A stretch of 64,000 nucleotides of DNA from Streptomyces genisteinicus (GCF_014489615.1 NZ_CP060825.1:3077501-3141500), one strand, 5' to 3'; counted from the stretch's first letter, positions 1-9,180 are shown. Numbers and translations are program-made. The notes: generated by a model not told the origin, from the sequence alone.

Positions 1-135
1 CAGACGGCCGCCGACCTCGGCGTCACGGAGGACGAGGCGCGGCGCCGGCTGCGGCTCGGCCTGCAACTGCTGTCCACGGCGCACACCCGGCCGCTGGAGG
101 GCTCCTCACCCCCTGGATACGGACGATCGCTGTGA
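1..135 (+). CDS. ECF RNA polymerase sigma factor, C-terminal end only
   Basis: The reading frame is open from the first base and ends with TGA at 133-135, giving 44 residues. The stretch QTAADLGVTEDEARRRLRLG is typical of sigma region 4.2, the helix-turn-helix that contacts the -35 element. The tail after it is short and Pro/Gly-rich. The stop overlaps the GTG start of the next gene (GTGA), the usual coupling of an ECF sigma gene to its anti-sigma factor. Only the C-terminus is visible, so the ECF subgroup cannot be assigned. Confidence 0.75.
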   Translation, partial: QTAADLGVTEDEARRRLRLGLQLLSTAHTRPLEGSSPPGYGRSL

Positions 136-1689
136 ACACGCCGAACGGCCCCCTGGACGGTGGCGACGACGACCGCGAACGCGACGAGGTGCGCGGCGTG
201 CCGCGCATACCCGCGCCGCGCGGGGCCCCGGACGACCTGTCCCCGGAGGCGCTCCGCCCCGCCCTCCCCCGCCGCGAACCCGGCAGCACGTCCGGGGCGT
301 CCGGCCGTACGGGGTCCGGCGGGACGGAGGGAGCGGACGGGCCGGACGCGCAGGAAGCTGAACGGCCGCAGGCGCAGGAGGCCGCGGACCGGCCGGACGC
401 CGGGGCCGCCCGTCTCCCGGGCGCCGACCGCGACGGGGACACGGAAACGGACACGGACCGCGCCCGCTCCGGGGCCGGGGGCCGGGACGGGCACAGGGAC
501 GGCGGGCGCACGCCGGCCGGTGCGCCGGAGACCGCCGGCGGCGGGGACGCGGGTGCCGGCGGGGACGGGCGCGGGGTGGTGCCCGAGCCCGTGCGGACCC
601 ATGCCGTGCTGAAGTCGCTGCTCGGCGCGTGGGCGCTCTCCGCCTGTTCCGCCGAGGAGACCGACGCCGTGGAGGAGCACCTCGGCGACTGCGCGCCCTG
701 CGCCGAGGAGGCGCTGCGGCTGCGCGACGCCGTGGGGCTCCTGCACACCGACCGGGACCTCGATCTCGATCCGCTGCTCCGCTTCCAGGTGCTGGAGAAC
801 TGCCTGGGCCGGCGGCCCGCCCGCATCCCCGTGCCCGACTGGGCCGACGCCTACGACGCGGAGACCGCCCGGCTCGACGCCCTGCTGCGCGACATCGGCG
901 AGGCCGAGTGGCACGCGCCCGTGCGGCTGCGGTGGTTCGAGGGCGAGCGCCAGGTGAACCGGCGGACCACGGTCGCGGGGGTGATCGCCCACCTGATGAG
1001 CGTGGACGGGCTGGTCTCCACCGCGCTCGGCCTCGACGACCCGCTGGGGCCGTCGGCCTCCGGTCTGCCGGTCGAGCGCACCGAGACGTTCTGGGCCGCG
1101 GCCGACAGGCCGCCGACCCGGACGATCCGCGAACCCTGGCGGGACCAGAGCCACACACTCATCCGCACGGTGTCGTTCGCCGGGCGCGGGGCCTCCGATC
1201 TCGCCGTCTCCTACGGGGCGTTCGCCCCTGCCGCTGCGCGACGCGCTGCTCGACCGCGCCTTCGAGTGCTGGATCCACGCGGACGACATCGCGGGGGCGG
1301 TCGACTATCCGTACGAGCCGCCGAGCGGAGCCCATCTGCACCGGATGATCGACCTCGCGGCCCGTCTGCTGCCCGCCGCGCTCGCCGACCGCCGCCGGGC
1401 GGGTCTGGCCGGCCCCGCCCGGCATCTGGTGACCCCCGGCGCTCCCGGGCGCTCACTGCACCTGGAGGTCGAGGGCTCGGGCGGCGGGAACTGGTACATC
1501 GCCCTGGACTCGCCCGCGGCCGTCGGCTCCGCCGACCACGCGGTGGCCCAGGTGGCTCTCGACGGCGTCGAGTTCTGCCGGCTCGTCGCCGGGCACGTCG
1601 CCCCGCGGGACGCGGCCGCCGGGCAGGACGGGGACCGCGAGGCGATCTCCGAGGTGCTGTTCGCGGCGGCCGCCCTCAGCAGGCTCTGA
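132..1689 (+). pseudogene. Zinc-finger anti-sigma factor with MDMPI-like domain, frameshifted near 1224
   Basis: From GTG 132 the frame encodes about 150 disordered, charged residues, then a zinc-binding anti-sigma (ZAS) motif H-x3-C-x2-C (EEHLGDCAPC). A mycothiol-dependent maleylpyruvate isomerase-like domain of DinB fold follows. Coding quality in this frame stops at about 1224. It resumes at 1225 in the +1 frame (PLPLRDALLDRAFECWIH onward) and runs to TGA 1689, giving about 518 residues when joined. One extra C in the run 1225-1228 explains it: removing one base restores F-A-L-P-L-R-D. The protein should sequester the upstream sigma factor. Whether the shift is real or a sequencing error cannot be told here. 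Confidence 0.7.
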
Positions 1690-1739
1690 CCGGGAGGTCC
1701 TGCGGTCAGGCGATCAGGGGCGCTCAGGTGCCCAGGTGC

Positions 1740-2591
1740 TCAGGCGAAGACGACCGTGCGGCGGCCGTTGAGCATGATGCGGTGCTCCGCGTGCCACTTC
1801 ACCGCGCGGGCGAGCGCCTGGCACTCCACGTCGCGGCCGGTCGCGACCAGCTGCTCCGGGGTGACCTGGTGGCCGACGCGCTGGATCTCCTGCTCGATGA
1901 TCGGGCCCTCGTCGAGGTCGGCCGTCACGTAGTGCGCGGTCGCGCCGATCAGCTTCACGCCCCGGGCGTGCGCCTGGTGGTAGGGCTTGGCGCCCTTGAA
2001 GCTCGGCAGGAAGGAGTGGTGGATGTTGATGATCCGGCCGCTGAGCTGCTTGCACAGGTCGTCGGAGAGGACCTGCATGTAGCGGGCGAGGACGACCAGT
2101 TCGACGCCCTCCTCGCGCACCAGCTCCAGCAGTCTCGCCTCGGCCTCGGCCTTGGTGTCCTTCGTCACCGGGATGTGGTGGAAGGGGATGCCGTAGGAGG
2201 CGACGAGCTCGGAGAAGTCGGTGTGGTTGGAGACGACGGCCGCGATCTCCACCGGCAGGACGCCGGTGTGCGCACGGAAGAGCAGGTCGTTCAGGCAGTG
2301 GCCGAACTTGCTCACCATCAGGACGACCCGCATCCGCTCCTCGGCGACGTGGATCTCCCACTCCATCCCGAAGGAGTCGCCGACGGCGGCGAAGCTGGCG
2401 CGCAGCTTCTCCACGGTCACCGGCGCCTCGGCGGAGAAGTGCACCCGCATGAAGAACAGACCCGTGTCCCGGTCCCCGAACTGCTGACTGTCCTCGATGT
2501 TGCAGCCGGTGATGAAGAGATAACTCGACACGGCGTGCACGATGCCCTTTTTGTCGGGGCAGGAGAGCGTCAGGACGTACTGCTCAGTCAT
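1740..2591 (-). CDS. purU: Formyltetrahydrofolate deformylase
   Basis: The 283-residue protein hydrolyses 10-formyl-THF to formate and THF, feeding formate to purine synthesis and balancing one-carbon pools in the cytoplasm. Residues 8-90 form an ACT regulatory domain (LTLSCPDKKGIVHAVSSYLF). Residues 92-275 form the formyltransferase fold, with the catalytic Asn189/His191 motif (INIHHSFLPSFKG) and Asp227 in ATAHYVTADLDEGPII. I chose ATG 2591 (MTEQYVLTL) because it begins the ACT domain directly; the six residues upstream look spurious. It is convergent with the anti-sigma gene, with only about 50 bp between them. Confidence 0.95.
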   Translation of the reverse strand: MTEQYVLTLSCPDKKGIVHAVSSYLFITGCNIEDSQQFGDRDTGLFFMRVHFSAEAPVTVEKLRASFAAVGDSFGMEWEIHVAEERMRVVLMVSKFGHCLNDLLFRAHTGVLPVEIAAVVSNHTDFSELVASYGIPFHHIPVTKDTKAEAEARLLELVREEGVELVVLARYMQVLSDDLCKQLSGRIINIHHSFLPSFKGAKPYHQAHARGVKLIGATAHYVTADLDEGPIIEQEIQRVGHQVTPEQLVATGRDVECQALARAVKWHAEHRIMLNGRRTVVFA

Positions 2592-2709
2592 CCCCGTAGC
2601 CTGCCACAACCCGGGGGCCGGACCGAATACGGTCCAACCGGCGGACCGCCGGCCGCCCCCGCACGCGTCATGAACCGCTCGTCACGAGTCGGTGGCCACG
2701 AACTGCTGG

Positions 2710-3156
2710 TCATGCACTGCTGGTCATGATCCGCAGGACGTCCAGGGAGCGCGGCGGCGCGTCGGGGTCCTCGCCGTCGGCGGACGCGAGGCGCACATGG
2801 GCCTCCCGCGCCGCCCGGACGGCCTCCGGCCAGCCCTGGTGCTCCAGATAGGCGGAGACGGGCGCGTCCGGCCCGACCTGGTGCATGATGCGCAGCACCC
2901 GGAGCACGGCGACGTCCACCAGAGCGGCCTCGTCGGTGTCGCGGAAGATCGTCCCGACGTACTTCTCCGCGGACCAGTTGTCCAGCCAGGTGTCCTCGAC
3001 CAGGCGGTACACGGCGTCCGTGACGTCGCCGTACCCCTCCCGGCCGGCCAGCCAGCACTCCTGATGGAAGACCGGGTCGGAGAGCATGTGCAGCGCCGAG
3101 CGCACGTTGCTGCGCCAGCGCCACCAGGGCATGTCATTGAGCGGCATGCCGCCCAT
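2710..3156 (-). CDS. SCO4402-family conserved protein
   Basis: The 148-residue protein starts MGGMPLNDMPWWRWRSNVRS and is helical, Trp-rich at its N-terminus and without membrane segments. I recognise it as the Streptomyces SCO4402 family, which has no established function. ATG 3156 is the usual family start but has no visible Shine-Dalgarno. An in-frame GTG at 3207 would add 17 residues and lies seven bases after TACGAT (3220-3215, minus strand), so a leaderless longer form is possible. It diverges from the lipoprotein gene at 3330. Confidence 0.75.
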   Translation of the reverse strand: MGGMPLNDMPWWRWRSNVRSALHMLSDPVFHQECWLAGREGYGDVTDAVYRLVEDTWLDNWSAEKYVGTIFRDTDEAALVDVAVLRVLRIMHQVGPDAPVSAYLEHQGWPEAVRAAREAHVRLASADGEDPDAPPRSLDVLRIMTSSA

Positions 3157-3329
3157 GGTGGAGGAGCGACGGCCGCGACGGGAAGGGTTGACCGAACCTT
3201 GCTGCACATCTTCGATCGTACGTTCCCTTTTCGATCACCCTGAGCCGCCCCCGCAATTCACCTTCCCGTCACCGTGCGTTGAAGAACGCTCACTGTGCCG
3301 TTCCCCGGAAGGAGGAACTGTGCAGAGCC

Positions 3330-4643
3330 ATGACCGGTTGGCGTCGTTCCTTCGCATCCCTCCCCTCGGCCGCCGCGCTCCGCGCCCGCGCCGCCTGCAC
3401 GGCCGCCGTGGCGGCGGGAGCGTCCCTCGTCGCCGGCTGCGGCGTGCTCCCTGGAGACCCGGGGGGCTCCAGGGAGCCCGTCACGGTGATGACCTTCGCG
3501 CCCCAGGACACCCCGGCCACCAACATGCCCGGCATGCCGTCGATGGCGAAGGCCTACGCCCGCTGGGCGGCCTCCCGCGGCGGCCTGGACGGACGCGAGC
3601 TGCGCGTGCTCACCTGCAACAGCGACAACACCCCGCAGGGCTCGGCCGCCTGCGCCCGGCGTGCCGTGGACGAGAAGGTCGTCGCCGTCGTCGGCTCCTA
3701 CAGCCAGCACGGCTCCTTCATGGCGCCGCTGGAGGCCGCGGGCATCCCGTTCATCGGCGGATACGGCATCTCCGAGGAGGAGTTCACCAGCTATCTGTCC
3801 TATCCCGTGAACGGCGGCCAGCCCGCCCTGCTGGCCGGCAACGGCCAGCAGCTGGCCGGCTCCTGCGACGGCGTCGCCCTGGTCCGCCCCGACACGCTGG
3901 CCGGCGACGACCTGTTCCAGCTGCTCAACTCCGGCCTCAAGAAAGGCCGGAGCGACGCGACCACCACCGACATCCTCGCCGCGGACGACGCCACCGACTA
4001 CACGGAGCAGGCCGTCGACGCCCGGAGCCGGGCGTCGGAGCACCCGGCCGCCTCCTCGGCGCCGAGCGAACGGCCCGGCTGCGTCACGGCGGCGCTGGGC
4101 GACCGCACGGAGACCTTCTTCGACTCCTTCCGGCGGCTGCCCGAGGACGGGGAGGAGGTCCGCGTCTCCTCCGTCATGGGAAGCGTCGGCCAGCCGCTCA
4201 TCGACCGGACCGGCGGCCGGAAGGGCCCCTTCGAGGGCGCGTACGTCACCGGCTGGTACCCGGACGCGGGGGACAGCCGCTGGGACCCGATGCGCGAAGT
4301 GATCGGCGAACACGCCTTCGGCGACAACACCGTCGACCCCGCCGACGCGGGCGTGCAGACGACCTGGATCGCCTACACCGTGCTGGAGAAGGCGGTCCGC
4401 GCCCTCGGTGGCGAAGCGGTCACCCCGGCCCGCCTGGCCCACGTCCTCGACCAGGGACTCCAGGTGTCGACCGACGGGCTGACGCCCGAACTGCGCTGGG
4501 GCTACGAGGACATGCTCGGCGCGCCGAACTACCCGCGCATCGTCAACGGCAGCGTGACCTTCCAGGTCGTGCGCGACGGGCGGCTGGTGGCCGAGCGCAA
4601 GGAGTTCGTCGACGTATCGGACACCCTGGCCGCCGCCTCCTGA
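3330..4643 (+). CDS. ABC-type periplasmic-binding-fold lipoprotein (branched-chain amino acid/LivJ-like)
   Basis: The 437-residue protein has an N-terminal signal with lipobox LVAGC (lipidated Cys37), so it is anchored outside the membrane. The body is a two-lobed type I periplasmic-binding fold. AVVGSYSQHGSFMAPLEAAGIPFIGG and the later FEGAYVTGWYPD stretch are typical of LivJ/amide-binding receptors. ATG 3330 is chosen for GGAGGA at 3311-3316 and because the signal peptide begins there. No permease or ATPase gene is adjacent, so it is an orphan receptor that either shares a transporter encoded elsewhere or acts as a sensor. The ligand cannot be predicted. Confidence 0.8.
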   Translation: MTGWRRSFASLPSAAALRARAACTAAVAAGASLVAGCGVLPGDPGGSREPVTVMTFAPQDTPATNMPGMPSMAKAYARWAASRGGLDGRELRVLTCNSDNTPQGSAACARRAVDEKVVAVVGSYSQHGSFMAPLEAAGIPFIGGYGISEEEFTSYLSYPVNGGQPALLAGNGQQLAGSCDGVALVRPDTLAGDDLFQLLNSGLKKGRSDATTTDILAADDATDYTEQAVDARSRASEHPAASSAPSERPGCVTAALGDRTETFFDSFRRLPEDGEEVRVSSVMGSVGQPLIDRTGGRKGPFEGAYVTGWYPDAGDSRWDPMREVIGEHAFGDNTVDPADAGVQTTWIAYTVLEKAVRALGGEAVTPARLAHVLDQGLQVSTDGLTPELRWGYEDMLGAPNYPRIVNGSVTFQVVRDGRLVAERKEFVDVSDTLAAAS

Positions 4644-4829
4644 CGCCCGGACCGGTCACGTGGGCGCCGCCGGCGGGCCGCGGCGATGCCGGCCCGGCAC
4701 CGTGGGCACCCCGCCGGACGGGGCACGAGGAGAGCGCCGGCCCGCCGCCGTCCGGCGCCGGGTCCGGTGACGGCGGGGACGGCAGGGACGGCAGGGCGGC
4801 GGCCCGAGGCGAGCGCCGGGCCGCGCCGC

Positions 4830-6656
4830 TCAGAGCTGTTCGCTGCGCCGCTCGGTGAGGCCGTGGTCACGGGCGATGGCGTTCCACAGCTGGGCGGCCT
4901 GGTTCTTGGCCCGGGTCGCGTCGCCGCTCGCCTTGTTGCCCTGCGCCGTGTGCGACGTGCTCCTCGCCTTGCCGTCCTTGCACACCTTCTTGCTCTTGGC
5001 CTGCTGCGCCCACGCCGCGTAGTGGTCGTCGGCCGAGGCCGACGCCTGCCACGCCTTCGTCAGCGCGGAGTTCAGCTCGGCGTGCTTCGGCAGCTTGTCC
5101 AGTTCGAGTTCGCCGAGCCGGGTCACCAGGCCGCGCCGCTGGGCGGCCGCGTCCTTCAGGTCCTTGACGGCCGCGTCCAGGTCCTTGCAGCTCTTGGTGT
5201 TCTCCACCGAGCGGATCACCGCGGCGCGGCTGTCGTTGCTGTCGGCCAGCAGCTTGTCCAACGCCTCGGCCTGGGGCTTCGCCGGGTCGGCCGGCTTCTC
5301 GGAGGCGCTCGGGCTCGGCGCGGCGGAGGTGGCGGCCACGTTCTCGTCCGGAGTCTTCGACGAGGAGTCGTCCCCGCCGAAGACCACCGCACTGACACCG
5401 AGTCCGAGTACGGCACAGCCGACGACGAGCGCGGCGACGACGGGCACGAGGGACCGCCGCCGGGCGGGCGGCTCGTCGTCGTAGCCGGGACGCGGGTGGC
5501 CCGGCTCCTGGAAGCCCTGCTGCGGCATCCCGGTGCGGGAGCCCGGACCGGGCTGTCCACCGGCGAGATGCGGCATCTGCTGCGTCGAGTCCGCGCCGCC
5601 GTGCGCCGCCGGCGGCGCGTCCGAGCGGAAGAGGCTGTCGAACTCGGAGGGCGGCTGCCGGTCGCCGGGGGCGCCCGGCCGGATGCCGAAGGGAGCGGCG
5701 GCGGGCTCGGGCGGCACCGGCGCGATGTACTGCGTGGCGTCGGTGTCGCCGCCGGGTGCGCCGCCGCCCGGTCCGCCGCCCTGGGCGAGCGGTCCGGTCC
5801 CGAGGAACGTCGTGGACTCGGCGGGCACCTCGGGGGGAAGGGCGCCGGGAAGGGCTCCGGGCGGTGTCGCGCCGCCGGGACCCTGACCGCCCGGGACCGG
5901 GGCGATGTACTGCGTCGCGTCCGACGCCCCACCGGGACCCTGACCGCCCGCGACGGGCGCGATGTACTGCGTCGCGTCCGACGCCCCGCCCGGACCCTGA
6001 CCGCCCGCGACGGGCGCGATGTACTGCGTCGCGTCCGACGCCCCACCCGGACCCTGACCGCCCGGGACGGGGTAGCCGCCCGGGACGCCGCCCGACTGGG
6101 GCGGAAGCATCTGGGTCCGGTCGTCGTACCCGCCGGGCGCGCCCTGCTGCGGCAGCGGCAGCGCCGCGCCGGGGTGGCCCTGGCCCTGCGGGGCGGGTCC
6201 GCCCGGGTAGCCGTAGGCGGGCGGCTGCTGCGCGCCGTAGCCGGCCTCCGCCGGGGGCTGCTGCCCGCCGTAGCCGGGCGCCGCCGGGGGCTGCTGCCCG
6301 TACGCGGCGGGCTGCTGGGGCGGGTAGCCGTAGCCGCCGCCCGGGGCGGGTGCGCCGTAGCCGTCCGGGGCCGGATATCCGTAGCCGGGGACCGCGGCGT
6401 CCGGGGCGGGTCCGCCCGGGTAGCCGTAGGCGGGCGGCTGCTGCGCGCCGTAGCCGGGCGCCGCCGGGGGCTGCTGCCCGCCCGGCTGCTGGGGGCCCCA
6501 CGGTGCACCCCACGGCTGTCCGCCCGCCGGGGCCGCCTGCGCACCCTGGGTTCCGGGTATGAGGGGCTCACTGCCGTCGGCGGGCAGCACGACGCCTTCG
6601 TGCGCGGGCCGCGCGGCCGGGGGCCGTTGCTCGTCACCCTGTCCGCTGTGCGTCAC
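4830..6656 (-). CDS. Single-pass membrane protein with Pro/Gly-rich cytosolic half and DATQYI repeats
   Basis: The 608-residue protein has a cytosolic region (1-402) of low complexity rich in QQPPAYGYPGG. One helix spans residues 403-428, preceded by RRR (positive inside). The external domain (429-608) is helical with two Cys that could pair. Residues before the helix carry a 19-residue unit, GGQGPGGASDATQYIAPV plus A or P, three times in tandem, then a fourth DATQYI, and the variants DRTQML and DSTQQM. The GTG 6656 start has TAGGAG five bases upstream. The function is unknown. Thr-x-x-Ile repeats resemble FHA-domain phosphothreonine ligands, which is inference only. Confidence 0.75.
   Translation of the reverse strand: MTHSGQGDEQRPPAARPAHEGVVLPADGSEPLIPGTQGAQAAPAGGQPWGAPWGPQQPGGQQPPAAPGYGAQQPPAYGYPGGPAPDAAVPGYGYPAPDGYGAPAPGGGYGYPPQQPAAYGQQPPAAPGYGGQQPPAEAGYGAQQPPAYGYPGGPAPQGQGHPGAALPLPQQGAPGGYDDRTQMLPPQSGGVPGGYPVPGGQGPGGASDATQYIAPVAGGQGPGGASDATQYIAPVAGGQGPGGASDATQYIAPVPGGQGPGGATPPGALPGALPPEVPAESTTFLGTGPLAQGGGPGGGAPGGDTDATQYIAPVPPEPAAAPFGIRPGAPGDRQPPSEFDSLFRSDAPPAAHGGADSTQQMPHLAGGQPGPGSRTGMPQQGFQEPGHPRPGYDDEPPARRRSLVPVVAALVVGCAVLGLGVSAVVFGGDDSSSKTPDENVAATSAAPSPSASEKPADPAKPQAEALDKLLADSNDSRAAVIRSVENTKSCKDLDAAVKDLKDAAAQRRGLVTRLGELELDKLPKHAELNSALTKAWQASASADDHYAAWAQQAKSKKVCKDGKARSTSHTAQGNKASGDATRAKNQAAQLWNAIARDHGLTERRSEQL
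5884..6054. repeat. Three 57-bp tandem repeats inside the membrane-protein gene
   Basis: The sequence beginning tgaccgcccg recurs at 5884, 5941 and 5998, a period of exactly 57 bp (19 codons). The copies are nearly identical, implying recent expansion or homogenisation. The reading frame is preserved, so this is a coding repeat. Confidence 0.9.
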
Positions 6657-6810
6657 CGGGACTCCTACATGTGGACCTACGGAATCGTCGGTTCACGCTA
6701 CCGGGTGCCCGAAGTCCTCCGCACACACGTGCCACAGCAGTGACAAGATGCGGACAGAGAACGCAGTTACCGGGGCCGGTCCGGGACCGGCCCCGCCGGC
6801 GCGGGTCCGC

Positions 6811-8196
6811 TCACGCCGCCGCCCGCAGGTCGAGCCGGGCGGAGAGCTCGCGGACCGAGGACTCCTCGGCGTAGGGCTCCAGCCGCTGCCGGAGGTCGTC
6901 GAGGTACTCCGCGCCCCGGCTGGAGCGCAGGGTGTCGAGCAGGTCGGCGGCGCGCGTCGCCGTGTGGCAGGCGTGTTCGACCTCACGCTGCTGGACCTGG
7001 GCCGAGGCCAGCAGGACCAGGCCGATCGCGCGGCGCCGTGCGCGGGACGCCGGGTGCCCGGCCAGCGCCTCGCCGGCCTGCCGTGCGGCCTCCTCGGCCT
7101 CGCCCAGGTCGCGGTGGCAGTGCGCCAGTTCGTCGGCGAGATAGGCGTGGTCGAAGTGGGCGATCCACGCCGGGTCGTCGCCGGACTCCGGCTCCGCCCG
7201 GTCGAGTGCGGCGACGGCGCGGGAGGCGGCGTCGTGGCAGGTGCGGGCGTCGCCGAGCAGGGCGTGGCCGCGGGCCTCCGCCGCGTGGAACATGGCCTCG
7301 GCACGGGGCGTCACCCGGCCACGGGCGCCCTCCTGCGCCGCCCGTGCGAGCTGCGCGATCTCGCGCGGGTTGCCGAGTTCGGCGGCGAGGTGGCTCATGG
7401 AGGCGGCGAGCACGTAGCCCCCGTAGGCCCGGTCGCCCGCGGCCTGCGCGAGTCTCAGGGCCTGGATGTAGTAGCGCTGGGCGAGCCCGGGCTGCCCGGT
7501 GTCGACCGCCATGTACCCGGCCAGTTCGGTGAGTCGGGCGACGGCGGCGAACAGCTCGCGGCCCACCGCCTCCCGGTAGGACCCGGACAGCAGGCCCGAG
7601 ACCACGCTGTTGAGGTAGTGGACCAGCACGGGCCGCACGTGTCCGCTGCCGAAGCGGTGGTCGAGTTCGGTGAGCGCAGCCGTCATCGCGCGGACCGCCT
7701 CGACGTCCGAGGTGCCCACGCGGGCCCCCGCCGTGCGCGCGACCTGTGCGTCGGCGCCGGTGATCAGCCAGTCGCGGCTCGGTTCGACGAGGGCGGAGGC
7801 GGCGACGGCGGAACCGGAGAGGAAGTCCCGGCGCCCCACGTCCGAACGCCACAGCTCGCAGACCTGCTCGATGGCTCCGGGGACGGTCGGCGAGAACTGC
7901 AGCCCGACACCCGTGGCCAGGTTCTTCCCGTTCGCCATGCCGGTCTCGTCGATCGTGACCGTGCGCCCGAGTTTGCGGCCCAGGGCCTCGGCGATGATGC
8001 CCGGGGCCCGGCCGCGGGGCTGCTGGCCGCGCAGCCAGCGCGCGACGGACGTCTTGTCGTACCGCAGGTCGAGGCCGCGTTCCGCACCGACCATGTTGAC
8101 CCGGCGCGCGAGTCCCGCGTTGGAGCACCCGGCTTCCTGGATGAGCGCCTGCAGCCGTTCGTTCGGCTGTCGGGCGACGAGAGGCCTGGCTGCCAT
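6811..8196 (-). CDS. NsdA/NsdB-like TPR transcriptional regulator
   Basis: The 461-residue protein has an N-terminal DNA-binding region (about 10-85; NERLQALIQEAGCSNAGLAR through KTSVARWLRGQQPRG). A linker contains RRDFLSGSAVAAS, and an all-helical TPR-like region covers about 180-440. This layout matches the Streptomyces NsdA/NsdB group, whose members repress development and antibiotic production; which paralogue this is cannot be told by eye. The start is ATG 8196. Its upstream region carries repeated GATCAC motifs and a TATATC hexamer, suggesting controlled and perhaps autoregulated expression. It diverges from the primase-domain gene. Confidence 0.7.
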   Translation of the reverse strand: MAARPLVARQPNERLQALIQEAGCSNAGLARRVNMVGAERGLDLRYDKTSVARWLRGQQPRGRAPGIIAEALGRKLGRTVTIDETGMANGKNLATGVGLQFSPTVPGAIEQVCELWRSDVGRRDFLSGSAVAASALVEPSRDWLITGADAQVARTAGARVGTSDVEAVRAMTAALTELDHRFGSGHVRPVLVHYLNSVVSGLLSGSYREAVGRELFAAVARLTELAGYMAVDTGQPGLAQRYYIQALRLAQAAGDRAYGGYVLAASMSHLAAELGNPREIAQLARAAQEGARGRVTPRAEAMFHAAEARGHALLGDARTCHDAASRAVAALDRAEPESGDDPAWIAHFDHAYLADELAHCHRDLGEAEEAARQAGEALAGHPASRARRRAIGLVLLASAQVQQREVEHACHTATRAADLLDTLRSSRGAEYLDDLRQRLEPYAEESSVRELSARLDLRAAA

Positions 8197-8502
8197 GGAC
8201 TACCCCCTGATGCCGCGGTGATCGGCGTCGATCACCGGCTTGTCGATCACTGGTCGCTGATCACTGTTCACTGCCCGGCTGATATACGGAGAATGCAGAG
8301 TTCGTCGGGTTGGTTCCTTTTCGGGCCCGCTGGTCGGGCGGCCCGCGGAGCGCACCCCCCGCCTTGGCTACCCGCCCCCGACGGCACGGCCTCCCGCGCG
8401 CCCCCGGCCGTGCACCCGTGCGCCCCACATGCAGGATCGATGCGCCGAACACGGGCACGGGCCGAGCCGTAACCCGAGGTTGCGCAGGTAGTTGAGTGTG
8501 TC
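8197..8502. promoter_or_regulatory. Divergent regulatory region with GATCAC repeats
   Basis: This 306-bp stretch has no gene. Next to the regulator start, GATCAC occurs at 8230-8235, 8245-8250 and 8259-8264, with a related GATCGG at 8220-8225, spaced 14-15 bp. TATATC on the minus strand (about 8286-8281) could be a -10. The rest, towards 8502, is GC-rich without recognisable elements. Confidence 0.4.
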
Positions 8503-9180
8503 GTGGAAGAGACCATGGGAGTCACGGAAGCCGCACCCATCCCCCAACAGCGCGGCGAACAACTGCTGGACGCGGCCGTGCGGTACGCGGACGAGCGGCA
8601 CTGGGACGTCTTTCCCGGCACCTGGCTGGAGCCCGTGGACGGCACCGAGCGCTGCTCCTGCGGCGACACCGCCTGCGCCTCGCCCGGCGCGCACCCGGGC
8701 CGGGGCGACTGGGCGAACCAGGCGACGGGCAGCGGCTCCGCCGCCCGCCGGCTCTGGTCGAAGCAGCCCGGGGCGTCGATCCTGCTGCCGACCGGGCGCA
8801 CCTTCGACGCGCTGGAGGTCTCGGAGTCGGCGGGCTTCCTGGCGCTCGCCCGCCTGGAGCGCATGGACCTGCCGCTGGGCCCGGTGACCTGCACCCCCGA
8901 CCGCCGGATGCTCTTCTTCGTCCTTCCCGGCGCCTCCCTCAAGGCCCCCGACCTGATCCGCAACCTCGGATGGATGCCGTCGGCCATCGACCTGGTCACC
9001 CGGGGGGAGGGCCACTGGGTGGCCGCCCCGCCGACGCGGATCGGCGGGCGGGGCGCGGTCCAGTGGGCGCGCCGGCCCACGCCGGCCAACCGCTGGCTGC
9101 CCGACGCCGAGGAGCTGATCAGCCCTCTGGCGTATGCCTGCGGCCGGGAGGCGGCGGCGGCCCGCGTCCGCGGGCAGTGA
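8503..9180 (+). CDS. Bifunctional primase/polymerase N-terminal-domain protein
   Basis: The 225-residue protein resembles the prim-pol N-terminal domain proteins common beside ABC exporters in Streptomyces. It has a CSCGDTACASPGAHPGRGDW Cys-rich insert, an ILLPTGRTFDALEVSES segment and a late GEGHWVAAPPTRI stretch, as in archaeo-eukaryotic primase-like folds. It lacks a helicase domain, so replication activity is doubtful; it may be a nucleotide-binding accessory protein. Start GTG 8503; an in-frame ATG lies at 8515. It shares its strand with the following ABC genes but is separated from them by about 300 bp. Confidence 0.7.
   Translation: MEETMGVTEAAPIPQQRGEQLLDAAVRYADERHWDVFPGTWLEPVDGTERCSCGDTACASPGAHPGRGDWANQATGSGSAARRLWSKQPGASILLPTGRTFDALEVSESAGFLALARLERMDLPLGPVTCTPDRRMLFFVLPGASLKAPDLIRNLGWMPSAIDLVTRGEGHWVAAPPTRIGGRGAVQWARRPTPANRWLPDAEELISPLAYACGREAAAARVRGQ

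Noticed and set aside
1225-2729. Continuation of the frame from 132 through to 2729 as one 865-residue protein
   Set aside because: After 1224 the frame becomes low-complexity Arg/Gly/Pro text and runs antisense through purU; coding signal moves to the +1 frame at 1225-1689.
5884-6054. CRISPR-like spaced repeats
   Set aside because: The copies are contiguous, in frame and differ only by codon-level changes; there are no spacers and no cas genes.
4686-6743. Plus-strand 685-codon open frame opposite the repeat-rich membrane protein
   Set aside because: Its repeats (TLTARDGRDVLRRVRRP) mirror the 57-bp coding repeats of the minus-strand gene, and it lacks any domain or ribosome-binding site.
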